A stretch of 54,173 bases of DNA from Chara braunii (lineage: Eukaryota > Streptophyta > Charophyceae > Charales > Characeae): the NCBI GenBank assembly GCA_003427395.1, contig BFEA01000011.1, positions 6,107,577 to 6,161,749 on the forward strand. The letters are read 5' to 3'. Positions 11,598 to 22,873 of the stretch are shown in pieces. Every line of letters starts with the position of its first letter. Positions within the stretch are counted from its first letter, which is position 1. Both the position numbers and the translations under genes were made by a program. The notes beneath the pieces were generated by a model. That model was not told where the DNA came from and searched no databases. It was given only the letters and a program-made list of their open reading frames with translations.

Positions 11598-12646
11598 GAT
11601 GATGGAGTGCTTCCTGAGAAGTTTCGTCGTGGGGAGTGGGTGGTGGAAGGCGGCACCCGCACATTTGTAGTCAATGCTCAGTTGGACGAACTGACGACGA
11701 ATTGTCTAAAGGAGAGGTAATTTTTCAGGGTGTAGCCAGGGATTTGCCGATGCGGGTTAGAGAGGACTTGATAAGAGCTTACGAGAATGGCTGGTACAGG
11801 CAGAGGATCTTTGACCGAAGTACGAAACGAGGCAGGGTCCATGCGGAGGGGCCCAACGTGGTTTCCTATGTAGCCAGGTCAAAGGAGATTGCGCAATGGA
11901 CGGTGGCTAAAGCGGGCAATACGGTGAACATCAGGCGAGTGGAGTATGGGATGCGGCTCTTCAAACCTTGGCTCACTCGTACGGAGCTAGACGAACGTAG
12001 GCGGTTGGAAGACGAGACAAAATTTTGGGTGATGGCCATCAGGGTCCCACTGAGAGCCATGTTCCACGTGGAAAGTATGGTATAATCTACAATGGGACAC
12101 GTAATTAACAGTCAACCTCCGGAGCAGGATCGGACGCGACCAAAACTCATGAATCTTAAATTTGATCTTGTGAAACAAGCAGAGGGAAGTTTTGAACCGG
12201 AACTGTCGATTAGGCTCGGGCAGGAAGTGTTGCGGATTAAGTTTGTTTGCAAACACACCCCCAGGTGTGAGAGGTGTAAGTGGTGGTTTCACACGGCAGA
12301 GGAAGGTTGCCCAAGGATAGACGAAGGCCCAGTAGGTGACTCAAGCGGACAACGACAACGCCCAGGAAACAGCCTATCGGATCGTTCGCAACGGCCAGAA
12401 GGAAATCGGCAGATCCGGATGGTGGCCAGGCGAGATTCCGATCCTTCCCAGAGCAGAGATCAAGCCCAACCGTCAGCAACGGCAGTTGGGTCAGGGAGAG
12501 GTGTAGTGAGTGGTGACGTGGGTAGATCACGGGAGCTGTCTCAGCCAAGAGGCACTGGAAGTGGCGTAAATAGCGATGGTCAAGCTTCTAGTAATGCGAG
12601 AAGAGTAAGTCTCTCTCAGCAACATCGCGGAAGGTTAAGGGCTTAG
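11598..12646 (+). pseudogene. LINE ORF1-like protein remnant
   Basis: Two frames give one plausible protein. 11598-11714 (DGVLPEKFRRGEWVVEGG) shifts near 11715 to the frame read up to 12085, then after a stop and a shift continues at 12092-12646. WVMAIRVPLRAMF followed by IRLGQEVLRIKFVCK and a Cys/His cluster (CERCKWWFHTAEEGC, C-x2-C-x4-H-x5-C) resembles the DUF4283 plus CCHC arrangement of plant LINE ORF1. The tail is Ser/Gln/Arg-rich. Further pieces (GYGYHPFGVNYVEMG near 12780, an acidic segment near 13003) may be its C-terminus. No RT follows. Confidence 0.5.
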
Positions 12647-13367
12647 GTACCAACTCCCAGACGTCCGCCCCCCAATGCTAATCCAGGTCTGCCTACAACA
12701 CTAGCTCTGCTGCCATCATGTTTCGGGAATGCTTTTCAGCCTCATATGCCAAGGTGGGGTTCGGCTCAGTGGCAGGGCTATGGTTACCACCCGTTCGGAG
12801 TCAACTATGTGGAGATGGGGCTTCTCCACCAGAATATGTACGGAGCAGGCCAAATACCGATTTATGGCGCTAATTTTGTCGACGTCTATGATCAATCTGG
12901 AGGGTCGTTGCGAAGGGTGGAAGAGGCGATCTAGGCAGTACTCTGGGACTACAGACAGGGGAGCCTAGTAGTCTGACTCCACATGAGCATCAAGCCACTC
13001 AAGTGGAGGAGGACCCGGAATCAGCAGAAGACGAGAGTGATGGACAGGATGGGTCGCCAAGGATCTCACATGCTGAGTCAGATATGAGGGCCTCCTTCAG
13101 GAACATCCCAGGGAACACAACTATGCTAGAACGGGCGACCACGGAGCAGGAAGAGAGTATGCTGCTCCCGTTGGTTTGCTCCCTGCAAAACAACCAGATC
13201 CATGTGGTCGGGCTGCTAGACAGGGAGAACTGTGGGCCTATCAAAACTACCTATGCCAACACTAATCACCGATAGGGTTAGGTATCTGTTTGCAGACAGA
13301 CTCCAATTTAGAATCTTTCCAGAGTGTTATATGCCCAAGATTCGGGTAGTTTTCGAAGATGATAGGG

Positions 13368-13385
13368 AAAAAAAAAAAAAAAAAA
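13368..13385 (+). repeat. A-run, possible retroposon tail
   Basis: Eighteen adenines after the LINE ORF1-like remnant, followed by seven Gs. It could be the poly(A) end of a truncated retroposed copy. I could not find a flanking duplication. From 13386 to 14570 I see only the 45-bp tandem copy below and no gene. Confidence 0.4.
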
Positions 13386-13707
13386 CATTGGGGGGGCCAG
13401 GCGACGCAGACGCTCTTTCGTCACTCCGCGCAACAGAGACTTGAGACAACCACCACCTTACGTCTTTCAGCTAGATGTCCACCATCTCCATGAGCATGGA
13501 AGATATAGGGGTCTGTGAAGAATCTTTGAGGTTTCAACCAGTACGTCATGGGAATGATGTGTAATTGACCAACTCAATGGCGCCCGTTCATTTATGCTGC
13601 AGCAGGTAAGTAACAGTGTTTTTTATGCAATAGAGGACGTCTCTATGCCAACACTTGAAGGAGGTATCTATGTATTTTTCATCTCGCGAGTTCGTCCGGG
13701 GTGTTGC

Positions 13708-13797
13708 CGACCGCCAAAGTTGAACGTATTCACGAGGATGGAGGTACTCTTTCGACCGCCAAAGTTGAACGTATTCATAAAGATGGAGGTACTTTGG
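13708..13797 (+). repeat. 45-bp tandem duplication
   Basis: Two adjacent copies starting CGACCGCCAAAGTTGAACGT at 13708 and 13753, differing at a few positions. Noncoding. Confidence 0.85.
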
Positions 13798-14570
13798 TAT
13801 TGACTTTAGTTGTGCAGCTCCGACGACTCCATGTGTCAAGGACACCCAATATAGAGGGGTGGAGCTGCCTCCTATGCAAGAGACCCTCTAAAGGGAACGG
13901 GACTCCCTAGGACGATCTCTCGAAGTTTCGAGGGCGCTTTGACTGGGTACATGTCCAAGAGCCAGCGACATGCTAACCGTCATGTGGCGATAACTGGGAT
14001 TGCTCAATTTGAGGGGGAGGTAATAAGGACAATCAAGTTGTTCTCGAGTTCGCAGGTCTGCGGCCTTCTTCCAAGACTCGGTGTACGTCATATATCGGCA
14101 TCCATGGATCCCCCCGTGAGGGATGGCTCCACATATGGAAGGCGTCTCGCCAAAGTTGTGCTTAGACTTTATGTTAGATGAAAGATTATGCAAGATCGCG
14201 CCTCCAATCCTCAACTGATTGGACATATGGACCTGTTCGGAGGGCAAGACTACTCCAATCCACGTTTGACGGATCAAGCTCGACGGATCAATTGTGTTCC
14301 CTAGCCCCATGCATGCTGACTTTGGTTGGTGGCTGGTTACCAACTTCTGCTTATTTATATGAGCCTCGCAAGTAGGAAGGAGATTAGGTCAACCTCGCCT
14401 TCTTTCTTTGTTTTATGTTTCTTCCTTTGTTTTGTTTTTTTTTGCTCCCTCGGGATGATGTCCTCGAAGGGCGCACCCCCTCTGGATGCTGACGAAGAAC
14501 GAATTTGATTGACGACTTACCTATCGAGTTCGTAGCAGAATGTAATCCAACGGCCTAACTCAGTTGGGCA

Positions 14571-14710
14571 TGGTCCCTGATGCTACCGGCTGTCCTCTAG
14601 CCGATATCGCCCACCTGCAGGTCGGGAGCAACCCCCACATGTTCTCTCATGAGCACGGTTTTGGCTGCTACAGGGTTCCCCGTATGCCTATAATTAGGAG
14701 TAGTGGTAGG
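14571..14710 (+). repeat. Direct repeat, copy 1
   Basis: About 140 bp beginning TGGTCCCTGATGCTA and ending TAGTGGTAGG, repeated 360 bases downstream at 14931-15070 with scattered substitutions. Here it is followed by AACGTCGTGTGAGGTG, which represents the unoccupied form of the site where the 10-kb element sits in copy 2. Confidence 0.85.
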
Positions 14711-14720
14711 AACGTCGTGT

Positions 14721-14797
14721 GAGGTGAAATTGAGCTCAGTTGGTAAGGCTCGCAAGTGGCATTCAGGAGGTCGTGGGTTCAATTCCCATTGGCCTCA
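14721..14797 (+). tRNA. tRNA-like sequence, probably pseudo-tRNA or SINE head
   Basis: A 77-nt stretch with tRNA hallmarks: box A-like GAGCTCAGTTGG, box B GGTTCAATTCC, a T arm (14773-14789) with five stem pairs, and an acceptor stem GAGGTGA/TGGCCTC with six of seven pairs followed by A. A D stem GAGC/GCTC is possible but the spacing to the acceptor stem is three bases too long. No good anticodon stem forms around 14752-14772, so I do not assign an anticodon. Function as a tRNA is unlikely. Confidence 0.4.
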
Positions 14798-14930
14798 TAT
14801 ACCTTCCTGTGCATGCTTGGCGCCCGCCACCTAGAGGTAGACGGATCCCCCAATCGACACGGACCAGAGTCTGCTGATGTTCCTAGGGGAGGGGACCTGA
14901 GGGAAGGCACAGGGATTGGTCATGTTCACA

Positions 14931-15070
14931 TGGTCCCTGATGCTATCGGTTGTCCCCTAGCCGGTATCGCCCACCTGCAAGTCGAGAGCAGCCTCCGCAT
15001 GTTCTCTCGTGAACACGATTCTGGCTCCTACGGGGTTCCCCGTATGCCTATAATTAGGAGTAGTGGTAGG
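14931..15070 (+). repeat. Direct repeat, copy 2, interrupted by the giant-LTR element
   Basis: Second copy of 14571-14710. After TAGTGGTAGG it runs into TATGT and then the element terminus TGTCGAGCGC at 15076. The expected continuation (ACGT, two differing bases, TGTGAGGTGAAATTGAG) reappears at 25209-25231, 10.1 kb away. Confidence 0.85.
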
Positions 15071-15071
15071 T

Positions 15072-15075
15072 ATGT
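15072..15075 (+). repeat. Target-site duplication, left (ATGT)
   Basis: ATGT here against ACGT at 25209-25212. The empty site in copy 1 has ACGT at 14712-14715, so one base has changed in the left copy. Confidence 0.65.
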
Positions 15076-16924
15076 TGTCGAGCGCATCAACCCGGCCTTT
15101 TTCTTGCGAAGAGGCGGGAACCCTCCCGACCATGTCACGCAGGAGTTAAACAAAAAGTTTAGAGACAACTCGGGGACGTGCATAATTAACACCACAAACC
15201 GCCGAGATGGGTGCGGGCGCGTCATCCCTTCGCCGCTCTCGTCGGGTGCGCCAACTGTACATCCCGTGGTCTCCTACAACATGATAGGTTATTGCAGGTA
15301 CAACTTGCTTCCCTAAGGGGCTGTCACCACCCTTAGGGGCGTATTCCTACTAAGCTACTTACCCACATGCAGAAGTTTTTAAATGCAATTACAAAGGTGG
15401 GTCAGCCGAGGGCGTTTGCTCGTTCGCTGGAACCATCCTTAGTCGATAGAAATGTATATCCCATATGAAATAACAATCGAAAGAATTTGAATCATCATAT
15501 CGTACATCCAAAGACACAAGATCAAAATAAAATCTGACCAACCCAGGTCGAACTCTACAAAAATCATACAGCCACCAACGAGGAGTTGGCTTTCGATAAT
15601 AAGATAGATGCAGTCGACAAAGCAGTCGGACAAACTCCGTTTTGAATTGATGAGATACGCTGTCAAACTTATTCATTTTAACCCACCGCCGACTTAAAAC
15701 TAAACCCACACACATTTCTAATTTTCTTGGATGACAGACTACTTTGCGAATGATTATTGATCAGGTGCATTACTCGAAGTGTTGCTTGTCTCCCCATTTA
15801 GGAAGTGATCTGGGGTACTCCTCCTCGCCCAAGCACAAAGCTCGGATCTCAGAAGTCGAACCATCTCCATCGAATCGACAAAGTACCCCCCCGTAGAACG
15901 GTCCAGTCTGGGTCAATGACAGGGTCGACTCCTAAAGCAACGAACCCCCGCCCCAGATGCTTCCTTGAAAGAGAGAGAGCGTCAACCGCAAGTAAATTTC
16001 CAGTTGTTCTAATCCGCCCCTGCCCAAGGTAACTCATTCAAAAAGAGTTAAAAAAGATAGAGAATGAGAACCATTTGGACAGATAAAAGTCATTCAGGAT
16101 GAAAAACTACGTTCGTTTGACCTTATCTGCTTTATTTGAATTGAATTCGTTTTACAGTGCCCACATAATTAACCATTTTCAAAACGCAAGTTTTTTTTGT
16201 CATACAAACATGTGGTAGGTAGAAAAAAAATTATCCTATTCATCATCCCATGTAGACACAATCAACCTCCTTTGCAAGCATTTTTCTACCTACCTGCACA
16301 CTCAAAAACAACCACAGATCCAAAAACAATCGAGCAACTCATACTCCCGTCAGATCTTACTTTTCACATGCATAACCATACATGCTTTACTCAACTTTTT
16401 CTTCTAAACGTTCAAAATAAACAGGGTCAAGCAAAGTGTGGGTTCACACAAGTGTGAAAAAGGAATCTGAGTCAATCAACTGACTGACCTTGAGTGAAGT
16501 GATGTCGAACACGCCCTGACTCACTCAGGAAAGCCAAGTTGAAATATACTTGTCGCCGAAGAGAACCACAGTCCCGAGGCAAGTCCCAGACCAACCGCAA
16601 GTTCCAATTCGTTTCCAGCTCGCAAATCCCACACGCAGTAGCCCCAAGTGTGAAAACGGTTAGCCGCACACGTCCCCAAAAAAATAAAGTTAACTAGTCC
16701 CACGTCAGTGCCAACTGGTCCCAGGTGGTCCCAGATGGTCCCATGCTCTTTCTTCCAGCTTCTGATGACAACGGCCGCCAAAACCGCTTCTATCAAGTCT
16801 CACAAAAAAATCAAACCCGCGAGTGTCGATTCCGCCATCACTTCCCGTCCTACTCACATGCCTCATTGGTCCCAAAAGATTTTACTAGGCCAATGTCAAT
16901 GGCCTTGCTACAGCAAGTACGCAC

Positions 16925-16945
16925 AAAAAAAAAAAAAAAAAAAAA
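16925..16945 (+). repeat. A-run, possible retroposon tail
   Basis: Adenine run of about 21 bases. The preceding 400 bases hold short iterations of TGGTCCCAG (16715-16742) but no coding motif. Around 16300-16925 and 17460-18300 I see nothing else recognisable. Confidence 0.35.
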
Positions 16946-17110
16946 TGCATGTCACTCCGCCTTGACAAGCCTGGTCCCACTGATAGACCATCGCCAATAC
17001 CTCTAGTGCTGCCTGCCGTACCGCTGCAATAGTCACACTGCAATTTCCCCCCTTCACTGACATTGACAGCGAACCCCTCGTCGCACCGAAGATATCTAGC
17101 ACTCTCTCTT

Positions 17111-17236
17111 CACTTAGTGTCTGTTTTATGAACCACAATTTCAGCAGTGTAACGCCGCAAAAGTGGTTCCCTCCACTTAGTGTCTGTTTTATGAACCACA
17201 ATTTCAGCAGTGTAATGCCGCAAAAGTGGTTGTTGT
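17111..17236 (+). repeat. 63-bp tandem repeat, two copies
   Basis: Units start CACTTAGTGTCTGTTTTATG at 17111 and 17174 and are nearly identical through GCCGCAAAAGTGG. The start of each unit is also the left terminal repeat of the MITE-like segment. Confidence 0.85.
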
Positions 17237-17450
17237 TAACGCCGAAAATTTTTGGCAGCATTTCCCCTCAGAAGTGGGAAAACATTGTGTCGCAGGTCCA
17301 TCTTCCTGGTACCGCTGCCAATAAGCTTTGTCGTCCACCGCTTGCCGTCGAAAAAAAACCGGCATCATTTCCTCACAGAAGCCCGCGATTTTGCTTGGGG
17401 GTTGGAGTGACGTTCAACCCTCCTCAGCCACTATAAAACAGACACTTATC
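17117..17450. mobile_element. MITE-like segment
   Basis: AGTGTCTGTTTTAT at the left is matched by its exact inverse, ATAAAACAGACACT, near 17437-17450. Together with a length of about 330 bp and no coding capacity, this suggests a small inverted-repeat transposon whose left end was duplicated in tandem. I could not find a clear target duplication, so the superfamily is open. Confidence 0.4.
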
Positions 17451-18322
17451 CCCAGCTGGCACACAGAAAACACTTGTGTTGCCAGTGTGTAGCAAACACA
17501 TTTGAGTGTTGTTGTGCTGCTGGAGGAGGTGTCTGAGGCAATGTGGGAGGAGGGTGGAAGTCTGCAGTAAAGCGCGAGAGGAGGACCAAGGCAGCCATAG
17601 CCAGGGTAGGGAGCAATTTGCTCCACTTCCCTCTGGCTGGTGCAGGTCCGGTGGAGCGGTCCTGGGGACACTGCGGGACCAAGGCGGCGAGGCGGGGGTA
17701 TATTTTGGGCCAGGATTTTGTCCAGGATCCGTATTTTATTAATTTGACGGAGGTTTTTATATGGTAACGATGAACGTCAGGGCCATGCTAGTGGACGTAC
17801 CGGTGGACTGGACTACCACAGGTACAGGCAGGCATACCTTTGACATACAATTTTCTCATTTTTGTGGGGAAGTGCTGTCAAAAATTTTCAGCGGCAGTAA
17901 CGGGACGACAAGGCTTTAGTGGCAGCGCTACTGGCGGGATGGACATGCTGCACGGTGTTTTCCCACTTCACAGTGAGCCCTTGATCTGACCAAGATCATC
18001 GACTAACTATGACCTCACGACAATCGCAGCCTTAGCGGGGACCGTTTTTTTAACTGACCCATTTTTTTTTATTTTATTTTTTATATAAGCTATATCTCGG
18101 ATTTTCATGAGATAGTTGAGCTTTGCCATTTCCGGAACTGTTTTTCTTTTATTTTTTTGATAAGGGGTTGGAGAGATACAACCCCTTTCAGTTTGATGTA
18201 TCTGGACCCATTTCCCAAAGCAAATACATTGAGAAAAAAGTTGTACTTACCCTTTTCAACTATGACCCTTTTTTCTCAGGCTCCCTTTAAAAACGTGAGC
18301 CTGGCAGTTACCTCTGCACCTT

Positions 18323-18502
18323 GTGAGGACAAGTGTCCTCACTTGAATGCGCCAAAATAAAGAGAAATAGAAACAATATAAATAAAAAATAAAACTAACT
18401 CTAACTACAATGCACTCGGCTCTTACTTCAGCCAAGTGCATACTGTTGAAATCAACAACACTCCCTCCTTTTCCTTTGCCCTCCCCTGAAAACGGGGAGG
18501 GC
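18323..18502. other. Cluster of four hairpins
   Basis: Four inverted repeats within 180 bases: 18323-18342 (GTGAGGAC/GTCCTCAC), 18410-18441 (11-bp arms with one mismatch, loop 10), 18444-18457 (TGTTGA/TCAACA) and 18478-18502 (GCCCTCCCC/GGGGAGGGC, loop 7). No gene lies beside them. The role is unknown. Confidence 0.6.
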
Positions 18503-18774
18503 AGTTGCAGGTTGGGAGAGGTAGGGAAAGAATTCGTAAAAATTCATGAGTTCAAATCCCGATAGGCTCACCCCGACTTTGATGATTTCAAAAAAATATA
18601 TTCGCCCAATAAAAAAATCTGAAAAAAATTACGCGCATGGCCTAGGTGCCTCGCTACCTACATAAAAAAAAAATCAAGGCCGTCAAAATTGTTTTACGCC
18701 ACAAAAAAAATATTGACCCAAACTACAAAATACAGGTTTTCATAAAATCTGATCCTTTTTTTTTTTTTTTTTTT

Positions 18775-19109
18775 NNNNNNNNNNNNNNNNNNNNNNNNNN
18801 NNNNNNNNNNNNNNNNNNNNNNNNNNNNNNNNNNNNNNNNNNNNNNNNNNNNNNNNNNNNNNNNNNNNNNNNNNNNNNNNNNNNNNNNNNNNNNNNNNNN
18901 NNNNNNNNNNNNNNNNNNNNNNNNNNNNNNNNNNNNNNNNNNNNNNNNNNNNNNNNNNNNNNNNNNNNNNNNNNNNNNNNNNNNNNNNNNNNNNNNNNNN
19001 NNNNNNNNNNNNNNNNNNNNNNNNNNNNNNNNNNNNNNNNNNNNNNNNNNNNNNNNNNNNNNNNNNNNNNNNNNNNNNNNNNNNNNNNNNNNNNNNNNNN
19101 NNNNNNNNN
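18775..19109. other. Assembly gap (335 N)
   Basis: A run of N bounded by T-runs on both sides. An ORF reading across it (18646-19563) is an artefact of the gap and the microsatellite. Confidence 0.98.
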
Positions 19110-19120
19110 TTTTTTTTTTT

Positions 19121-19217
<97 letters not shown>

Positions 19218-19249
19218 TTATCTATTTATCTATCTATCTTTTTACCTTC

Positions 19250-19285
<36 letters not shown>

Positions 19286-19294
19286 CTCTATCTC

Positions 19295-19335
<41 letters not shown>

Positions 19336-19356
19336 TTATCTATCTATCTTTTTACC
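19110..19356 (+). repeat. TC/TATC microsatellite
   Basis: T-run, then alternating TC and TATC iterations with two interruptions reading TTTTTACCTTC at about 19230 and 19350. The neighbouring gap is probably more of the same. Confidence 0.95.
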
Positions 19357-19508
19357 TTCTACGTGAATATCGTGAGCCGCAAGATCCAAGATTTTGCGGC
19401 CACAGATATTCGCCTCAAAACGAAGTGGGAGCTATTATGCTCCCACACAGCCAAAACGTTTGTTCTTTTCTCAACCTTAACGCAACCTACCTCATTTTCT
19501 TTACCTTT

Positions 19509-19662
19509 TTTTTTTTTTTTTTTTGCCTCTGTTGGCTTAGGCCAACGGTCCCTCGTAGCATAGAGCCCCCCCCGCCTTGCAGACCTGAGTTCGAGTCCCA
19601 AGGATTTGAAAGATTTGGACCATTTGTCAATTTATGCGTGACATCCTTGCGCAGGGCCATGC
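19509..19662 (-). pseudogene. U6 snRNA 3' fragment fused to a poly(A)-tailed sequence
   Basis: On the minus strand, 19662-19612 matches the 3' half of plant U6 snRNA (GCATGGCCCTGCGCAAGGAT, then GCATAAATTGACAAATGGTCC, nearly unchanged). It is joined at its 3' end to about 80 bases carrying GGGACTCGAACTC (a box B-like motif on the plus strand) that end in a run of about 20 A at 19528-19509. This is the form left when a LINE reverse transcriptase switches template from another RNA to U6. The 5' half of U6 is missing, so it is not a functional gene. Confidence 0.65.
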
Positions 19663-20371
19663 AGTAATCGCGCGACCGTTTTTTGCCGTGAGATCTGACG
19701 ATTTCGTGGCTGAAAATGGTCGCGCCTCATGCCCATTCGGGTGGGCTACTCCAAAACGAGTACGGTTCTGCTGGGTGAGAGTTGTGCGCTGAAACCTACC
19801 GAGCTAACTTATGTTTCCACGCTGAACAGGAGCAACTCTTTTTTATGAAGAGTTGTGTTCTGCGCAGATAGTCAACCAACGACTTTATAGGCCTCCATCG
19901 GCCCTACCACCCAGTCGTCGGCCTCTGATGAAAGCGCGTGCTCATTCCCATGGGTCGGGACGTGAACTCTTCATCCTACTCGCGCCAGTTTGAGTCTCGG
20001 CGGGGCAAAAATAGGTCTGACGTCCAAATTTTCGCACCGCAAGTGTCAACACAGCGCGACCATTTCTTTTAGCGTACATAGGTCGTGAATCGCACGACTG
20101 TACAGTCACGCGCTATTATCTTAGATAGGATAGGTTTTAGCTTTAAAATTTCTACGACTGTGTGTCTCTGCGGCTCTTCTAGAAACCATATATGATTGAC
20201 CACACTGTCGATTATGGTAATTTTTATCGGATGTCACAAGCGTCTCGTTTAGAAAAGTTATAATCTCTCGGTCATAGGCTAGTTTGAATAAACTTCTGAC
20301 AGACGTTAGTCTCATCAAGTTCCCCATTTTTAACGAAAAATTTGGACAACGTCCGACATTGAAAAACCCGA

Positions 20372-20400
20372 GCAGATACCCTTATAAGGGTTTCTGCTCC
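20372..20400 (-). other. Terminal stem-loop of the giant LTR
   Basis: Near-perfect palindrome: outer arms GAGCAGA/TCTGCTC around ACCCTTATAAGGGT, ending four bases before the LTR border at 20404. The same structure with a different outer stem is at 37026-37054. Confidence 0.7.
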
Positions 20401-20404
20401 GACA

Positions 20405-20424
20405 TCATTCCCGGACCCCATTGA
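20405..20424 (-). promoter_or_regulatory. Candidate polypurine tract of the giant-LTR element
   Basis: On the minus strand, CAATGGGGTCCGGGAATGA immediately precedes the LTR start TGTCGG. It is purine-rich with two pyrimidine breaks, and its position is right for priming plus-strand DNA. Confidence 0.45.
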
Positions 20425-20577
20425 ATGATTTCCACGTCATTCATCTTTAACTTAAAATGTCAAAATTCCTATGAAAGTTCCATGTGAATGCAACGATCAC
20501 AATAAACAACAATTATAACGATCATCCGGAATTAAGCCAGAACGTTTTCACCAACATACAATAATACAGCAACAAAA

Positions 20578-20745
20578 CTGGATTTAGCCTCCAAAAGCCT
20601 TAACTTGATATAACAAAACCGGATTTAACCTCCATAAACCTTAACTCAATACAACTCATAAGTGGATGGAATGATACCAGATTTTGCCTTTGGCAAGCCT
20701 TATCCCAACTTTGACCCAGGTCTAGCCCCTGGAAGCCTTCAATTT
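20578..20745 (+). repeat. Degenerate repeats of about 45-50 bp
   Basis: Four units of the form GGATTTAGCCTCCAAAAGCC (near 20579, 20629, 20676 and 20719), progressively diverged. They lie in the noncoding interior between polypurine tract and gag. From 20746 to 21860 I see no gene. Confidence 0.5.
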
Positions 20746-21860
20746 AGAGAAACTTTTTCAGAATGATCCCAGCATCATCCCACTGACGACCACTCAAAAA
20801 AATTTATCTCTCTAAATGGTACCGAAAATCCTCCGACTATATCGAAAACGAAATTTATTCGGTTGACACCTTTGTTGCACCTGAGTAAAACTCAAGCGAG
20901 TCAGGAATAACCCCTTACAGTTCTTTCAAACGTATCAATCCCCTGAAGTTGTTTAGACATATTCTGAATGACCCATTCAGAGAGAAATCATTCATCTAAA
21001 ATTCCCCGTCCAAGCTTAAATCTCACCCCAATCCACATAAGTTACCATGCCCATTACTTCTGAACCCCTTGTGATATGCGTGGAGGAGTGGTGTAATCCA
21101 TATAAGGATAACATCTCGACATCAAGCCCCACTTTAGATTCGAGTTTTGCCACATTCTCTCCGATTCCAATGTTTTTGATCTCATTAGTCCTCTGCATGT
21201 AGAGTAGAACAACCCCACCTCACATGAATGAGGCTGGCTAGACCCCGATCATAGAGGTACAGTGATTATGCTTGACACGAGGTTAGGTAGCCACTCCTAC
21301 TCTTACGCCAAACAATATTCGCATACCCTACAAGCAACATTCTAACAAGATCTTAATACCTTCCTCCCTTTTAGTGATAGTGTAGTCTTCCTTCCTTAAA
21401 CCACTCAGGATTCGGAAGACAACATCCCACTATGAACCAATAACATAGCCCTGGCGTAGGACTCACTACCACCGACAGAGCTCACAAATCCATCAGAAAT
21501 TTATTGTGACATGATAACAAGCGCATGATTATCTCATTCACGACACAAAATACCACGCATTATATTTAAAAATCAATCGACAACAATACAATTCACAACA
21601 ATTCACAATGAATGCATTCACATGAAATTTCGTAAGGATTCCTGATTAATCATCCCCCAATCACAATGAGGGTTCATCCATGTCACACAAGGAAATTAAT
21701 TTAGAAAAAAACGCTCTGTAAAATATTGCATAAAATCAAGAATCGATTGATAATGACCCAAGTAATAACAATTGACTGAACTCTTAACGACATGAGCGCA
21801 GATAATGAGATCTAATGTCTCAGAAATTTTAAATAACGGAGTTAAGATCATTCTAACTCC

Positions 21861-22606
21861 TCAATTTCTCCCACATGCGATCGATAAACACATCTCCAAT
21901 TTGTCTTCCTTTTTAGCTGAGAAGACAAACACATTATTCCAATCTACATAGACTCCGTCCTCACGTCTATTCACAATCCCTTTCTCAATATTATGACCAA
22001 GAGGTCTACAAAATTGCATCCTATGACCCCACACACCGCAGAAGGTGCACCTCAAGGTTTGCAGTGCCCTATGGTTGTCTTAATGTTAACCCTCTGATTG
22101 AAATATTCGCCTTGCTCCCGTGTCTCTAAATTCGCATTTGAAAGAGTTGCAATGTTTTCTCGAGACTCTATCTGAACATCCTGCAATGATTCAATAAACC
22201 TGACTCGATTTTCCTTCCGATAAGTTTTTTGACCCCCTTCAGCTAAATTACACGCAACCCTTCCAGCCTTAGCGAGCTTATGAGGTCGTGCCAGCTGATC
22301 AGACTCATTCCGCTCTTCACCACGTATTTGCACTAACTTATTTTTTCCCTTATCATTCTCCTCTTTGGGTGACTCAGTAAACTTGACAATCATTAACCTT
22401 TCAAATTCAGCCCAAGTTCCGAAAACCCGTGAAAGAAATCCGACATCAGATTTTAACCCTTCGAAGACAAAGTTTAAAATAAAAAGGAACTTGTGATGTT
22501 CCTCCCAAAGCATTGATGTTGTCAAGTTTTGAAAAGTCCGTAGGAACTCGGCAACCTTGGTGCCTTTGAAGAGAGGACACATATAATCGAACGTTCCCTT
22601 CGTCAT
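21861..22606 (-). pseudogene. gag: gag of the giant-LTR element
   Basis: 184 codons from 22606 to 22052, then a frame change just before the zinc knuckle and 64 codons to 21861. The first part has a Retrotrans_gag-like helix region (VAEFLRTFQNLTTSMLW, FEGLKSDVGFLSRVF, WAEFERLMIVKF) and a basic linker. The second carries CTFCGVWGHRMQFC, a C-x2-C-x4-H-x4-C knuckle, then VYVDWNNVFVF. It begins about 270 bases after the primer site. It is the only coding region in the element. An inactivating frameshift is the simplest reading; a programmed shift cannot be excluded from one copy. Confidence 0.7.
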
Positions 22607-22743
22607 CGTTTTAACCTACAAGAGACACAAAATTTTATCAATAATCGAATCTAACTTCTCAAATCAAAACCTCGTCATAATCTTAATATTTCAGTATCTT
22701 AAGATTCATAAGATCTATATAATGAAAAAACTAAGATAAGTCA

Positions 22744-22762
22744 TATATATATATATATATAT
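22744..22762 (+). repeat. TA microsatellite
   Basis: Nine to ten TA units in the leader between primer site and gag. Confidence 0.9.
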
Positions 22763-22873
22763 GTACCATTTCAAAATGATAAAATCATTCAAAATTATTT
22801 ACTCAAATGTCTACTGATCAAAATTACATCACTTAAGTGTCGTTCCACCAGGGACAACGATAGTTTGTCATTA

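Larger units (their letters stand above)
15076..20404 (-). repeat. 3' LTR of the giant-LTR element, with nested insertions
   Basis: 15076-16300 matches 22894-24310 in the same orientation, apart from a deletion of about 190 bases here (relative to 23257-23448). Beyond 16300 the right LTR switches to an inverted copy, so the rest of this LTR has no partner. Its inner end at 20404 (CTCCGACA) matches the outer end of the 6.95-kb insertion at 37059, including the stem-loop next to it. The interior includes a MITE-like segment, a hairpin cluster, an N gap, a microsatellite and a U6 chimera, so the original length is less than the 5.3 kb spanned. Confidence 0.55.

Noticed and set aside
13708-13797. 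CRISPR-like array
   Set aside because: Only two adjacent copies without spacers. The other iterations (31810-32380, 32655-33365) have no conserved repeat with unique equal-length spacers, and the window is eukaryotic.
18646-19563. A 305-codon frame across the assembly gap
   Set aside because: Half of it is N and most of the rest is a TC/TATC microsatellite read as Leu-Ser-Ile-Tyr. Not a gene.
22052-22055. Programmed frameshift between the two gag parts of the giant-LTR element
   Set aside because: No slippery heptamer or downstream pseudoknot is evident, and zinc knuckles are normally in frame with gag. Mutation is simpler.
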